A stretch of 64,000 nucleotides of DNA from Clostridium homopropionicum DSM 5847 (GCF_001263795.1 NZ_LHUR01000013.1:62001-126000); one strand, 5' to 3'; shown: positions 27,608 to 37,259, numbered from the stretch's first letter. Translations and numbers: made by a program. The notes: a model not told the origin generated them from the letters alone.

Positions 27608-27636
27608 TTGACAAAAGAGGAATAAACAATTAAACT
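27608..27636 (+). promoter_or_regulatory. SigA promoter of fur
   Basis: Perfect TTGACA (27608-27613), 17-bp spacer, TAAACT (27631-27636). The start site near 27643 lies 60 bases before the chosen fur start. Confidence 0.65.
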
Positions 27637-27702
27637 TTAATGAGGACTCTAAATTTGCTAACTTATTTATAAATGTTTAATTTATGGAAAAGAGGTATTA
27701 TG

Positions 27703-28155
27703 ATGTATAATGTGTCACCAACACAATTAGATAAAGTTAAAGAATTGCTAAAACTTAAAGGTTATAAATTGACTCCCCAAAGGAGAGCTGTTGTTAATAA
27801 AGTATTGGAGAACAGAGGGAGTCATCTAACAGCCGAAGAACTTTATGAGCTTGTGAAAAAAGAATGTCCAGAAATAGGTCTGGCAACTATCTATAGGACT
27901 ATACAGCTTCTTGAAGAGGTGGGAATACTATGCAAGCTTAATTTAGATGATGGCTGTAATAGATATGAGTTGGTTGACGAAGAAGAAACACATCATCATC
28001 ATCACTTAATATGCACTAAGTGCGGTAAGGTTATTGAAGTTGCAGAAGACTTATTAGATGTTATAGAAAGAAATGTTGAAGAAAAATATAAATTTAAAAT
28101 AGAAAATCATAGTGTTAAATTTTTAGGTATTTGCAATAAATGTCTAAATAATTAA
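27703..28155 (+). CDS. fur: Fur family metal-dependent transcriptional repressor
   Basis: 150 aa. Winged helix-turn-helix with recognition segment 'AEELYELVKKECPEIGLATI' and dimer domain. Structural zinc cysteines are Cys104/Cys107 (CTKC) and Cys144/Cys147 (CNKC). The regulatory-site ligand after CGK is Glu112 ('CGKVIEV'); Fur has Glu here and PerR has Asp, so Fur is favoured over the peroxide sensor. A run of five histidines (97-101) enlarges the usual HxH ligand patch. The frame is open from 27673, but GAGG at 27692-27695 fits ATG 27703 (27700 is also possible). Autorepression is likely from the box upstream. Confidence 0.88.
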   Translation: MYNVSPTQLDKVKELLKLKGYKLTPQRRAVVNKVLENRGSHLTAEELYELVKKECPEIGLATIYRTIQLLEEVGILCKLNLDDGCNRYELVDEEETHHHHHLICTKCGKVIEVAEDLLDVIERNVEEKYKFKIENHSVKFLGICNKCLNN

Positions 28156-28196
28156 GTTTATAAATTATTATTAAAATGAAAAAGGAGGGTAGGGTA

Positions 28197-29864
28197 TTGA
28201 AAAAAGACAGAGATAGAATTAAAGTAATCCCCTTAGGTGGACTAGACGAGATAGGTAAAAATTTATCTGCAATTGAATATAAAAATGAAATAGTTGTCAT
28301 AGATTGCGGACTAAAGTTTCCTGAAGATGAAATGTTGGGAATAGATGTGGTAATTCCGGACGTTAGCTACTTAATTAAAAATAAAGATAAGGTTAAAGGA
28401 ATCTTTCTTACTCATGGCCATGAAGATCATATAGGTGCATTGCCATATGTTTTAAGGGAATTAAACATACCTGTTTACGGAACAAAACTTACTTTAGGGA
28501 TTGTGGAAAATCGTTTAAAGGAAACAGGATTACTAAGTTCGGCTAATTTACAACGTGTTAATCCAAAAGACATAATTAAATTAGATAATTTAGCAATTGA
28601 ATTTATAAGAACAAGCCATAGTATTGCTGATTCCGCAGCAATAGCTGTTCATACACCATTAGGTATAATATTACATACTGGTGACTTTAAAATAGATTAT
28701 ACACCTATAGATGAACAAGTAGGTGACTTAGCTAGATTTGCGGAACTAGGTAAAAAGGGTGTTGTGCTGATGCTAGCTGATAGTACTAATGTAGAAAGAC
28801 CTGGGTATACAATGTCTGAAAGAACTGTAGGTGAAACCTTCGAGAGCATTTTTGCAAAAGCACAAGGAAGAATAATAGTTGCTACCTTTGCCACAAATGT
28901 TCACAGAATAGAACAGATAGTACGAGCTTCTATTAAGTTTGGAAGGAAAGTAGCTGTTTCTGGAAGAAGTATGGAAAATATAGTTACAGTGGCTTCTGAA
29001 TTAGGATATTTAGATTATGAAGAAGGAACTTTGATTGGCATTGATGATATAAAAAAATATCCAAATGAAATGATCACAATTATTACAACAGGAAGTCAAG
29101 GAGAACCTATGTCAGCCCTTTCTAGGATGGCATCATCTGACCATAAAAAGGTTAGTATTGTTGAAGGGGATATGGTAATTATTTCTGCAACACCAATTCC
29201 AGGAAATGAAAAACCAGTATCAAAGGTTATCAATCAATTGTCGAAATTAGGAGCAAATGTTATATATGAGGCATTAGCTGATGTACATGTTTCAGGTCAT
29301 GCATGCCAGGAAGAACTAAAGCTTATGCATACATTAGTGAAACCAAAATTTTTTATGCCGGTTCATGGAGAATATAGGATGCTAAAACAACATACTGATT
29401 TAGCAGTAAGACTTGGAATGCCTAGAGAAAATATTATTATTGCTGAAAATGGAGATGTTATCGAGATTACTAAGGATAGCATTAAAAAGTCTGGATCAGT
29501 AATAGCAGGTCAGGTATTTGTTGATGGATTAGGTGTTGGAGATGTAGGTAATATAGTTTTAAGAGATAGAAGACACTTATCACAAGATGGTATTGTCACT
29601 GTTGTAGTTACAATTTCTAGAGAAGGTGGAAAAGTAGTTGCCGGTCCAGATATAATTTCTAGAGGATTTGTTTACGTAAGAGAGTCAGAAGACCTTATGG
29701 AAGAAGCTAGAGTTATTGTTAGAGATTCTTTACGTGAATGTGAAGAAAATTCTATAACTGAATGGGCTACTATAAAGTCTAAGATTAAGGAAGTTTTAAG
29801 ACTATTCTTATATGAAAAAACGAAAAGAAAGCCTATGATATTGCCAATTATAATGGAAGTCTAA
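28197..29864 (+). CDS. rnj: Ribonuclease J
   Basis: 555 aa, the same length as Bacillus RNase J1. Metallo-beta-lactamase core with 'LTHGHEDHIGALPYVL', a beta-CASP insertion ('TGSQGEPMSALSRM', 'SATPIPGNE'), 'DVHVSGHACQEELKL', 'MPVHGEYRML', and the C-terminal J-type domain. It has 5'-3' exonuclease and endonuclease activity and is a main mRNA-decay enzyme in Firmicutes. The frame opens at ATG 28176, but GGAGG at 28184-28188 is 8 bases before the TTG at 28197, which is the better start. It lies 41 bases after fur and could be read with it. Confidence 0.95.
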   Translation: MKKDRDRIKVIPLGGLDEIGKNLSAIEYKNEIVVIDCGLKFPEDEMLGIDVVIPDVSYLIKNKDKVKGIFLTHGHEDHIGALPYVLRELNIPVYGTKLTLGIVENRLKETGLLSSANLQRVNPKDIIKLDNLAIEFIRTSHSIADSAAIAVHTPLGIILHTGDFKIDYTPIDEQVGDLARFAELGKKGVVLMLADSTNVERPGYTMSERTVGETFESIFAKAQGRIIVATFATNVHRIEQIVRASIKFGRKVAVSGRSMENIVTVASELGYLDYEEGTLIGIDDIKKYPNEMITIITTGSQGEPMSALSRMASSDHKKVSIVEGDMVIISATPIPGNEKPVSKVINQLSKLGANVIYEALADVHVSGHACQEELKLMHTLVKPKFFMPVHGEYRMLKQHTDLAVRLGMPRENIIIAENGDVIEITKDSIKKSGSVIAGQVFVDGLGVGDVGNIVLRDRRHLSQDGIVTVVVTISREGGKVVAGPDIISRGFVYVRESEDLMEEARVIVRDSLRECEENSITEWATIKSKIKEVLRLFLYEKTKRKPMILPIIMEV

Positions 29865-29949
29865 TAAAAAAATAGATTTAAAATAAAAGTACAATATTTT
29901 TTCAAATTTCAATTAACTTTTAGAATGGATAGTTAAGTTTCTACAAAGA

Positions 29950-29978
29950 TTGACTTTTTAATAGTATAATATTAGAAT
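29950..29978 (+). promoter_or_regulatory. Candidate SigA promoter upstream of typA
   Basis: TTGACT (29950-29955), 17-bp spacer, TAGAAT (29973-29978). The start would be near 29985, only 9 bases before a terminator hairpin. Confidence 0.5.
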
Positions 29979-29993
29979 AGAAATGTTAATTAT

Positions 29994-30025
29994 AAAATTG
30001 GATACTAGTTAGTATCCAATTTTTA
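29994..30025 (+). terminator. Terminator of rnj or attenuator of typA
   Basis: A 14-bp perfect stem (29994-30007 with 30010-30023) with a tiny apex, ending in T-runs. It could end the fur-rnj transcript. It would also stop any transcript from the promoter at 29950-29978. Confidence 0.8.
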
Positions 30026-30061
30026 TTTGAACATTTTGGTAAAAAGTATGGAGGAAAGAAT

Positions 30062-31882
30062 ATGGAATTATTTTCGAGAAATGACATAAGAAATATAGCG
30101 ATTATTGCTCACGTTGACCATGGTAAGACAACTTTAGTAGATGCTATGTTAAAACAAAGTCTTGTTTTTAGAGAAAATGAAAAAGTAGAAGAAAGAGTAA
30201 TGGATTCGAATGATTTAGAAAGAGAAAGAGGAATTACCATTTTGTCAAAAAATACCGCAGTAATGTATGATGGTGTTAAGATAAATATAGTTGATACTCC
30301 AGGCCACGCTGATTTCGGAGGAGAAGTTGAACGTGTTTTGAAAATGGTAGACAGTGTATTATTGGTTGTTGATGCTTTTGAAGGACCAATGCCTCAAACA
30401 AAATTTGTTCTTAAAAAAGCATTAGAATTACAATTAAATCCTATTGTAGTTATAAATAAAATTGATAAACCAAATGCTAGAGCTGAAGAGGTAATAGATG
30501 AGGTTTTTGATTTATTCGTTGAGCTTGGAGCAGAAGACGAACAATTAGATTTTCCTATAGTATATGTTTCAGCAAAGGGTGGATATGCTAAAAAAGAGTT
30601 AACTGATCCTGAAGAAAATATGATACCATTATTTGACACAATAATTAAAAATGTACAATGTCCTACAGGTCAAATTGATGCACCACTTCAATTATTAATA
30701 TCTACTATTGACTATAATGAATATGTTGGAAGAATAGGTATTGGTAAAATAGAGAGAGGAACTATTGAGAAAAACCAACAAGTTGCTGTTGTAAGTAACG
30801 ATGTAGTAAATAAAAATATAAAAATTTCTAGCTTGTATGTTTATAATGGCTTAAAAAAGGAAGAGGTTGCTCAAGCTAAACTAGGGGATATTGTTGCTGT
30901 TTCAGGTATACCAGATATAAATATTGGAGATACAATTGCAGACCCTTCTTGTCCAGAGGCATTACCATTTGTTGAAATTGATGAGCCTACATTAAGCATG
31001 TATTTCATAGTAAATGATTCTCCTTTTGCAGGACAGGATGGAGAGTATGTTACATCTAGACATTTGAGAGATAGATTATTTAAGGAATTAGAAACTAATG
31101 TAAGCTTGAAGATTGAAGAAACTGATTCAGCTGATTCTTTTAAAGTAAGTGGTAGAGGAGAACTACATTTATCTATTTTAATTGAAACAATGAGAAGAGA
31201 GGGCTATGAATTTCAAGTATCTAAGCCAACAGTAATATTTAAAGAAGTAAACGGTGAAAAACTTGAACCAATTGAAGATTTAACTATTGATGTTCCAGAA
31301 GAATTTATGGGAAGCGTTATGGAAAAATTAGGGCCAAGAAAGGCTGAAATGGTTAATATGACTTCAGCTATCAATGGTTATTCAAGGTTAGAATTTAAGA
31401 TTCCGGCTAGAGGGTTAATAGGATTCAGAAATGAGTTCATGACTGATACAAAAGGAAATGGAATAATGAATCACGTATTTTTCGGATATGAACCATTTAA
31501 AGGAGAAATTCCAGAAAGAACAAGAGGTTCACTTGTAGCATTTGAAACAGGAGAAGCAGTTACTTATGGACTATTTAATGCACAAGAAAGAGGAAGATTA
31601 TTTATTCCTGCTGGTACACAAGTTTATGCGGGAATGGTTGTAGGAGAATGTTCAAGAGCAGAAGATATTGATGTAAATGTATGTAAGAAAAAACATTTAA
31701 GTAATACAAGATCTTCAGGATCAGACGATGCACTAAAATTAATTTCTGTTCCAGATATGAGTCTTGAACAATGTCTTGAATTTATTTCATCAGACGAACT
31801 AGTAGAGGTAACTCCTAAAAATATAAGAATTAGAAAGAAGATTCTTGACAGTACAGAAAGAAAAAGAGCCTCTAGAAAATAG
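30062..31882 (+). CDS. typA: Translational GTPase TypA/BipA
   Basis: 606 aa. GTPase domain with G1 'AHVDHGKTTLVDAM', switch 'RERGITILSKNT', G3 'DTPGHADFGGEVER' and G4 'NKIDKPNAR', then domain II, an EF-G-like III/V pair, and the TypA-specific C-terminal domain ('EPIEDLTIDVPEEFMGSVME' onward). It is a ribosome-binding GTPase for stress and cold growth and 50S assembly. The start ATG follows GGAGG. mltG begins 24 bases after the stop. Confidence 0.97.
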   Translation: MELFSRNDIRNIAIIAHVDHGKTTLVDAMLKQSLVFRENEKVEERVMDSNDLERERGITILSKNTAVMYDGVKINIVDTPGHADFGGEVERVLKMVDSVLLVVDAFEGPMPQTKFVLKKALELQLNPIVVINKIDKPNARAEEVIDEVFDLFVELGAEDEQLDFPIVYVSAKGGYAKKELTDPEENMIPLFDTIIKNVQCPTGQIDAPLQLLISTIDYNEYVGRIGIGKIERGTIEKNQQVAVVSNDVVNKNIKISSLYVYNGLKKEEVAQAKLGDIVAVSGIPDINIGDTIADPSCPEALPFVEIDEPTLSMYFIVNDSPFAGQDGEYVTSRHLRDRLFKELETNVSLKIEETDSADSFKVSGRGELHLSILIETMRREGYEFQVSKPTVIFKEVNGEKLEPIEDLTIDVPEEFMGSVMEKLGPRKAEMVNMTSAINGYSRLEFKIPARGLIGFRNEFMTDTKGNGIMNHVFFGYEPFKGEIPERTRGSLVAFETGEAVTYGLFNAQERGRLFIPAGTQVYAGMVVGECSRAEDIDVNVCKKKHLSNTRSSGSDDALKLISVPDMSLEQCLEFISSDELVEVTPKNIRIRKKILDSTERKRASRK

Positions 31883-31906
31883 AAATTTAATTTTTGAGGT
31901 GCATCT

Positions 31907-32917
31907 ATGAAGAAAAATAAGTTAATTAACCTATTAATATTAATAGCTTTTATATCTATTTTAGGCATAAAAGTATCTAGTGATATTAAATCTCCTTTTA
32001 AAGTTAAAGATGGAAATTTTAAATTTTCTGTTAATGAGGGTGATACTTTATTTAATGTAGTAAGTAAGCTTAAGGAAAAAGAGCTAATTAAAAATGAGTT
32101 CTTATTTAAAGTGTATATAAAGAATAATAATTTGAATACTAATATAAAACCTGGAGAGTATTATTTAAATAGTGACACCTCAATAAGAAATTTTGTAGAA
32201 ATGCTAAACAAAGGAAGCAAAGAAAGTACTTTACTTAAGGTTACAATTCCAGAAGGCTATGATATTAAACAGATAGCTAAGCTTATGGAGGAAAAGGGGA
32301 TTATTTCAAGCGAGGAGTTTATAAATTCATGTAAAAAATATAAAACTCCAAACTATATTAAATCAAGCTCAAAAGTTAAATATGCATTAGAGGGATATCT
32401 TTTTCCTGACACTTATGAGTTCAATAAAAATGTCACAGGTAAAGAAATAATTGATAAAATGTTAAATCAATTTCAATTAGTTGTAAGAAATATTGAAAAA
32501 GAAAGCAATAAAAAAATAGATGACATGCAAAAAATTATTACTATTGCTTCGATAATAGAAAAAGAAGCACGAGTTGATGAAGATAGAGCTAAAATATCTT
32601 CTGTAATATATAATAGGTTAGATAAAAATATGATGCTTCAGGTGGATGCAACAGTTTTATATGCTCTAGAGGAACATAAAAATAAGCTAACTTATGATGA
32701 TTTAAAAATTAAGTCACCATACAACACTTATGTAACAAATTCACTTCCACCAGGACCAATATGCAGTCCAGGAGTTGAATCTATCAAAGCGGCATTATTT
32801 CCTGAAAAGACCAATTACGTGTTTTATGTTTTAGAAGATGACAAGAAACACTTTTTTACAAACAATTATAATGACTTTTTAAAAGCAAAAGAAAGATATA
32901 AAAATATTAATAAATAA
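31907..32917 (+). CDS. mltG: Endolytic murein transglycosylase MltG (YceG)
   Basis: 336 aa. One N-terminal membrane helix (about 5-22), then an extracytoplasmic LysM-like segment ('FSVNEGDTLFNVVSKLKEK') and the YceG catalytic domain. The catalytic glutamate lies in 'IASIIEKEARV', and the domain ends with 'NSLPPGPICSPGVESIKAAL'. MltG cuts nascent glycan strands and sets their length. It heads the conserved string mltG-trmR-trhP-udk. Confidence 0.95.
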   Translation: MKKNKLINLLILIAFISILGIKVSSDIKSPFKVKDGNFKFSVNEGDTLFNVVSKLKEKELIKNEFLFKVYIKNNNLNTNIKPGEYYLNSDTSIRNFVEMLNKGSKESTLLKVTIPEGYDIKQIAKLMEEKGIISSEEFINSCKKYKTPNYIKSSSKVKYALEGYLFPDTYEFNKNVTGKEIIDKMLNQFQLVVRNIEKESNKKIDDMQKIITIASIIEKEARVDEDRAKISSVIYNRLDKNMMLQVDATVLYALEEHKNKLTYDDLKIKSPYNTYVTNSLPPGPICSPGVESIKAALFPEKTNYVFYVLEDDKKHFFTNNYNDFLKAKERYKNINK

Positions 32918-32957
32918 ATTTCCGCTTATAAACTTTTATGAAAGTGGAGGTGTTTAT

Positions 32958-33614
32958 ATGAGTGGAATAGTCCAGGAATATATTGTTGATTATATTAGGG
33001 GATTAATTGGCGAAGATACTGGAGTTTTAAAAGACTTAGAGGATTATGCAACTAAAGAACATGTTCCTATTGTTCAGAAAGAAGTAGCTAGCTTTTTAAA
33101 ATTTATGGTTACTATTCAAAAACCTAAGAAAATTTTAGAGTTAGGAACGGCAATAGGATACTCATCAATACTTATGAATATTGCATCCAATGGTAATAGC
33201 ATTATTACAACCATAGAAAGAGAAAGAGACATGATTGATATTGCTGAAAAAAATATCCAAAACTATGGTTTTGAAAAAAAGATAAAAATATTAGAAGGTG
33301 ACTGCCTAGAAATACTTCCCAAACTAGAAGAAAAGTATGATTTAATTTTCATGGATGCAGGAAAAGGACATTATAATGATTTTTTTCCTTATTGTTTAAA
33401 GCTTTTAGAATATAATGGAATAATTATTGCAGATAATGTATTGTTTAGAGGAATGGTTGCAAGTGATGAATTAGTTCAAAAAAGAAAAATTACTATAGTT
33501 AAAAGAATGAGAACTTATCTTGATATGTTATGTAATAACAATGAGCTCGTTACTTCAGTAATACCAATTGGAGATGGAATTGCCATAACAACAAGGAGGA
33601 ATACTGATGAATAA
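32958..33614 (+). CDS. trmR: tRNA 5-hydroxyuridine methyltransferase TrmR (YrrM), SAM-dependent
   Basis: 218 aa. A class I O-methyltransferase of the COMT-like group: SAM motif I 'ILELGTAIGYSSILM', an acidic 'TIERERDMIDIAEKN' and metal/catalytic 'IFMDAGKGHYNDFFPYC' with 'IIADNVLFRG'. In Bacillus, TrmR makes 5-methoxyuridine at wobble position 34 from 5-hydroxyuridine. The neighbour trhP supplies the hydroxylation, and they overlap by 8 bases, which supports this assignment over a generic catechol methyltransferase. Confidence 0.88.
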   Translation: MSGIVQEYIVDYIRGLIGEDTGVLKDLEDYATKEHVPIVQKEVASFLKFMVTIQKPKKILELGTAIGYSSILMNIASNGNSIITTIERERDMIDIAEKNIQNYGFEKKIKILEGDCLEILPKLEEKYDLIFMDAGKGHYNDFFPYCLKLLEYNGIIIADNVLFRGMVASDELVQKRKITIVKRMRTYLDMLCNNNELVTSVIPIGDGIAITTRRNTDE

Positions 33615-34830
33615 ACCAGAAATATTAGCTCCAGCAGGAAATTTAGAAAAATTGATTACTGCTATTGATTTTGGTGCTGATGCAGTATATTTAGGTGGCA
33701 ACAAACTAAATCTAAGGGCTTTAGCTGATAATTTTAATACAGAAGATTTAATTGAAGGATTAAAATATGCTCATGAAAGAGGAAAAAAAGTATATGTAAC
33801 AATAAATGTATTTCCTCATAATGATGATTTAATAGGATTGGAAGAATATTTAATTGAACTTTATGAACTAGGAGTAGATGCAATAATAGTTTCTGATGCT
33901 GGAATTATTTCAACTGCTAGGGAAGTAGTTCCTAATTTGGAAATTCATTTAAGTACTCAAGCGAATAATGTCAATTATAAATCTGCTGAGTTCTGGCACA
34001 AAAATGGAGTAAAAAGAATTGTCCTTGCTCGGGAACTATCTCTTGAAGAAATTAAAGAACTTAGGAAAAAATTATCTCCAACATGCGAGTTAGAAGCATT
34101 TATTCACGGTTCAATGTGTATGGCTTATTCAGGAAGATGCCTTTTGTCGAATTATATGACTGGTAGAGATTCAAATAGAGGAGAGTGCTCTCAGCCTTGC
34201 AGATATAAATATAATTTAGTTGAAGAAAAGAGACAAGGAGAATATTTTCCTATATTTGAAGATGAAAAAGGTACATATATTTTTAACTCAAAAGATTTAT
34301 GTATGATAGAACATATACCAGAGCTTGTTGAAGCTGGAATTGATTCATTTAAAATAGAAGGTAGAATGAAAAGTACTTTCTATGTAGCATCAGTTGTTAA
34401 AGCATATAGAGAAGCTGTTGATGCATATTTTATGAATCCTAAGGAATATAAGTTAAATCCTAAATGGGTAGAATATTTAACAAGACCAAGTCATCGACAA
34501 TATTATACTGGTTTTTATTTCAATGAACCTAATAAACAAATTTATGATACTTCTTCTTATATTAGAACTTATGACATTGTTGGAGTAGTAAAGGAATTTA
34601 ACAAAGACACAAATGTTGCTACAATCCAGCAAAAAAATAGAGTTTTTGAAGGAGATAATGTTGAGGTTTTAAGACCAAATGAAGAAAGCTTTGAAGTAAT
34701 ATTAAAAGAAATGAAAGATAAAAATGGTCAATCAATTGATGCAGCAAGAAGCGCTGAAATGATTTTTACAGTTACTACTGATGTAGAGCTAAAGAAAAAG
34801 GATATACTTATTAAAGTTAGGGAGAATTAA
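33607..34830 (+). CDS. Peptidase U32 family protein, tRNA hydroxylation protein TrhP type
   Basis: 407 aa. N-terminal TIM-barrel-like U32 domain ('[20 protein letters not shown]') and a C-terminal U32-associated beta domain ('[19 protein letters not shown]'). Four cysteines, Cys171, Cys178, Cys194 and Cys198, match the iron-sulfur ligands of the tRNA hydroxylation U32 proteins, so the peptidase name is likely wrong for this member. With prephenate-derived chemistry these make 5-hydroxyuridine in tRNA. Bacillus has two U32 genes here (yrrN, yrrO); this window has one, more like yrrO/yegQ. The start ATG follows AAGGAGG within the end of trmR. Confidence 0.88.
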   Translation: MNKPEILAPAGNLEKLITAIDFGADAVYLGGNKLNLRALADNFNTEDLIEGLKYAHERGKKVYVTINVFPHNDDLIGLEEYLIELYELGVDAIIVSDAGIISTAREVVPNLEIHLSTQANNVNYKSAEFWHKNGVKRIVLARELSLEEIKELRKKLSPTCELEAFIHGSMCMAYSGRCLLSNYMTGRDSNRGECSQPCRYKYNLVEEKRQGEYFPIFEDEKGTYIFNSKDLCMIEHIPELVEAGIDSFKIEGRMKSTFYVASVVKAYREAVDAYFMNPKEYKLNPKWVEYLTRPSHRQYYTGFYFNEPNKQIYDTSSYIRTYDIVGVVKEFNKDTNVATIQQKNRVFEGDNVEVLRPNEESFEVILKEMKDKNGQSIDAARSAEMIFTVTTDVELKKKDILIKVREN

Positions 34831-34832
34831 TA

Positions 34833-35459
34833 ATGATGCGACCAATATTAATAGGAATAACTGGTGGAACGGGTTCTGGCAAAAGCACTGTAGCTAAAGA
34901 GATTTTTAAAAGTTTTAGAGAAGATTGTATTGCAATGATTGAACAAGACTCTTATTACAAAAATCAAAGTCATTTATCCTTTGAAGAAAGAATTAAGACG
35001 AATTATGATCATCCTAATGCTTTTGATACTCCACTTCTAGTGGAGCATCTGACAAAGCTTTTAAAATCACAAATTATATACAAGCCTCTTTATGACTTCA
35101 AGGAACATACAAGAAAAAAAGAGATGATAAAAGTTGAGCCAAGAGATATAATTATTGTAGAAGGCATAATGATATTACAGGACGTTCAGCTAAGAAACTT
35201 ATTAGACATAAAAATATATGTTGATACAGATGATGACGTTAGAATAATAAGAAGAATTTTGAGAGATATTAACGAGAGAGGTAGAACAATTCAGTCGGTA
35301 ATTAAACAGTATTTAGAAGTTGTAAAACCTATGCATGAGCAATTTATTGAACCTACTAAAAAATATGCGGATATTATTATTCCAGAAGGTGGCCAGAATA
35401 AAGTTGCTATTGATATTATGGTTTCTAAGATTAAGCAGATTTTAATTGAAAATAAATAA
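34833..35459 (+). CDS. udk: Uridine kinase
   Basis: 208 aa, full length. P-loop '[17 protein letters not shown]', then '[20 protein letters not shown]', '[10 protein letters not shown]' and '[19 protein letters not shown]' identify uridine kinase, which phosphorylates uridine and cytidine in pyrimidine salvage. The start is ATG 34833 (an ATG-ATG pair, so 34836 is also possible), two bases after the trhP stop. It is the last gene of the mltG string, as in Bacillus. Confidence 0.95.
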   Translation: MMRPILIGITGGTGSGKSTVAKEIFKSFREDCIAMIEQDSYYKNQSHLSFEERIKTNYDHPNAFDTPLLVEHLTKLLKSQIIYKPLYDFKEHTRKKEMIKVEPRDIIIVEGIMILQDVQLRNLLDIKIYVDTDDDVRIIRRILRDINERGRTIQSVIKQYLEVVKPMHEQFIEPTKKYADIIIPEGGQNKVAIDIMVSKIKQILIENK

Positions 35460-35472
35460 TTAAGAATAAAGA

Positions 35473-35512
35473 ACTCCTTTGTTGGCTAAAATCATCAACA
35501 AAGGAGTGTTTT
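35473..35512 (+). terminator. Terminator-like hairpin overlapping the RBS of the penicillin-binding protein gene
   Basis: ACTCCTTTGTTG (35473-35484) pairs perfectly with CAACAAAGGAGT (35496-35507), followed by GTTTTT. The right arm holds the AGGAG ribosome binding site for the ATG at 35514. It can end the udk transcript, and it would mask translation of the next gene if that gene were read through. Confidence 0.75.
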
Positions 35513-35513
35513 T

Positions 35514-37211
35514 ATGAGTAATTTTATTGATAAGAAAAGAATTTACATAGTATTTATAATTTTTTTAATGATATTTATACTATTGTTTTTGAGAATAGTA
35601 AATTATATATATTTCAATTCTAAAGAATTAGAGAGTGTTGCACAAAATCAATATCAATATAAAGAAAAGAAATTAGAATTGAATTATAATTTATTGGATT
35701 CGGAAGGAAGAGAGCTACTGGAATACAAGGATAATTATTATGCAGTAATTGACCCTTTAGCCTTTCAAATGAATAACAATTATACGCAAAAAGATGATTT
35801 AGAAGCACTTAAAATAATTTTAAAAGGTTATAACTCTGAATATGATTTAGAAAAATTAATGAGTAAAGGTTCTAATGTTAAAATACAATTACCTATAGAT
35901 AATAATACTTATAAAAAATTAGATAAAATTAATGGAGTAAATGGATTTTATGTTTATGTGTATTCTTCCATTAATAGAGGTAATTCTTGGTGGAGTATAG
36001 AAAATATGATAACCAACATATATAAAAATGAAAATGATAAGCTGAAATTAAAGGATGATGACTCCCTTGAAATAAAAATAAATGATAAAACTAAAAAAAA
36101 TTCATATACTTATAGTATATTTGATAAGGATGTAAATGGAAACATAATAAAAGAATCCTTGGAAACGCCTAAAAATAATGTAAACGTAAAGCTTACCATA
36201 GACAAGGTTTTGCAGGATAAAATTAAAAATGTCCTAAATAATGAATCATACAGCATGCATGAACAAATAGGGGTAGTGTTGATGGAAGCTGATACGGGTA
36301 AAATAAAAGCCTTAGTGCAAAAGGATGACAGCAAACCTAATATTAATATAGGAGCTAGTAGTCAAAATGGTTTTTTTGCAGGATCAATTTTTAAGACAAT
36401 TGTTGAAGAAGCAGGTATTGAAAATGGAAAGCTATCACTTACTAAATTGTATTCATATAAAAATTATAGTGGACTCTTTGAAGAACATGAAGATAGAGAA
36501 GAAAAAAATGCAAAAGAAGCATTTATAAAATCTTCAAATAATGTATTTGTTCAAATAGGAGAAGATGTAGGAATAGAAGATATTGATAAATTATCTCAAG
36601 AGCATGGTTTATATGATAAAGTTTTAGGATTTGATCAGGAACAAGAAGGGAAATTAGAACTAAGTTTAAACGATTTGAAAAATAATCAAGGAGATAGATT
36701 ACAAACATATATCGGACAAAAAACAAGAATAACACCAGTTCAAGCTCTAACAATTCCTAGTATTATAGTTAACAAGGGGAAATATGTGAAACCATATATT
36801 GTTGAGTCTTATATTGATAGTAACAATGAGATACTTGAAAAAGAAAAAACTATAGAAAAAAACGTTATTAGCGAAAGAACTGCTCAAATAATGAAAAATC
36901 AGATGCTTCAAGTTGTAAATAACGAAGAAGGCACTGGAAAGCAGGCTTTTATAAAAGGAATAGAAATTGGGGGAAAGACAGGAACATCTAAAAGAGTTGA
37001 GATTAATAAGAATAAAGAAAACGATATTCTTAATACATCTGAATTTTATGATGGATGGTTTGTAGGCTTTTTTAAAGTTAAGAATAGGTACTACTCCATG
37101 GTTGTTTTTGCACAAAACATTGGAAAAGATATTAATGCATCCGGAACGGCTGTTCCAGTATTTAAAGATGTGGTTAAAGAAATTTACGACTATTTAATAG
37201 GAAACTTTTAA
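35514..37211 (+). CDS. Class B penicillin-binding protein (peptidoglycan transpeptidase)
   Basis: 565 aa. One N-terminal membrane helix (about 10-32), a non-catalytic dimerisation-type domain to about 230, and a transpeptidase domain. The penicillin-binding motifs are complete: Ser291-x-x-Lys294 ('GSIFK'), Ser340-Ser-Asn342 and Lys488-Thr-Gly490 ('GGKTGTS'). No PASTA domains are seen. The position just before sigK suggests a sporulation or cell-elongation role, but nothing fixes this. The RBS lies within a terminator-like hairpin. The N-terminal half is unusually rich in Asn and Lys. Confidence 0.9.
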   Translation: MSNFIDKKRIYIVFIIFLMIFILLFLRIVNYIYFNSKELESVAQNQYQYKEKKLELNYNLLDSEGRELLEYKDNYYAVIDPLAFQMNNNYTQKDDLEALKIILKGYNSEYDLEKLMSKGSNVKIQLPIDNNTYKKLDKINGVNGFYVYVYSSINRGNSWWSIENMITNIYKNENDKLKLKDDDSLEIKINDKTKKNSYTYSIFDKDVNGNIIKESLETPKNNVNVKLTIDKVLQDKIKNVLNNESYSMHEQIGVVLMEADTGKIKALVQKDDSKPNINIGASSQNGFFAGSIFKTIVEEAGIENGKLSLTKLYSYKNYSGLFEEHEDREEKNAKEAFIKSSNNVFVQIGEDVGIEDIDKLSQEHGLYDKVLGFDQEQEGKLELSLNDLKNNQGDRLQTYIGQKTRITPVQALTIPSIIVNKGKYVKPYIVESYIDSNNEILEKEKTIEKNVISERTAQIMKNQMLQVVNNEEGTGKQAFIKGIEIGGKTGTSKRVEINKNKENDILNTSEFYDGWFVGFFKVKNRYYSMVVFAQNIGKDINASGTAVPVFKDVVKEIYDYLIGNF

Positions 37212-37259
37212 CTTGTCCCTTAATATTATAGTAATAAGCACTATTAGGGGGATATCCTT

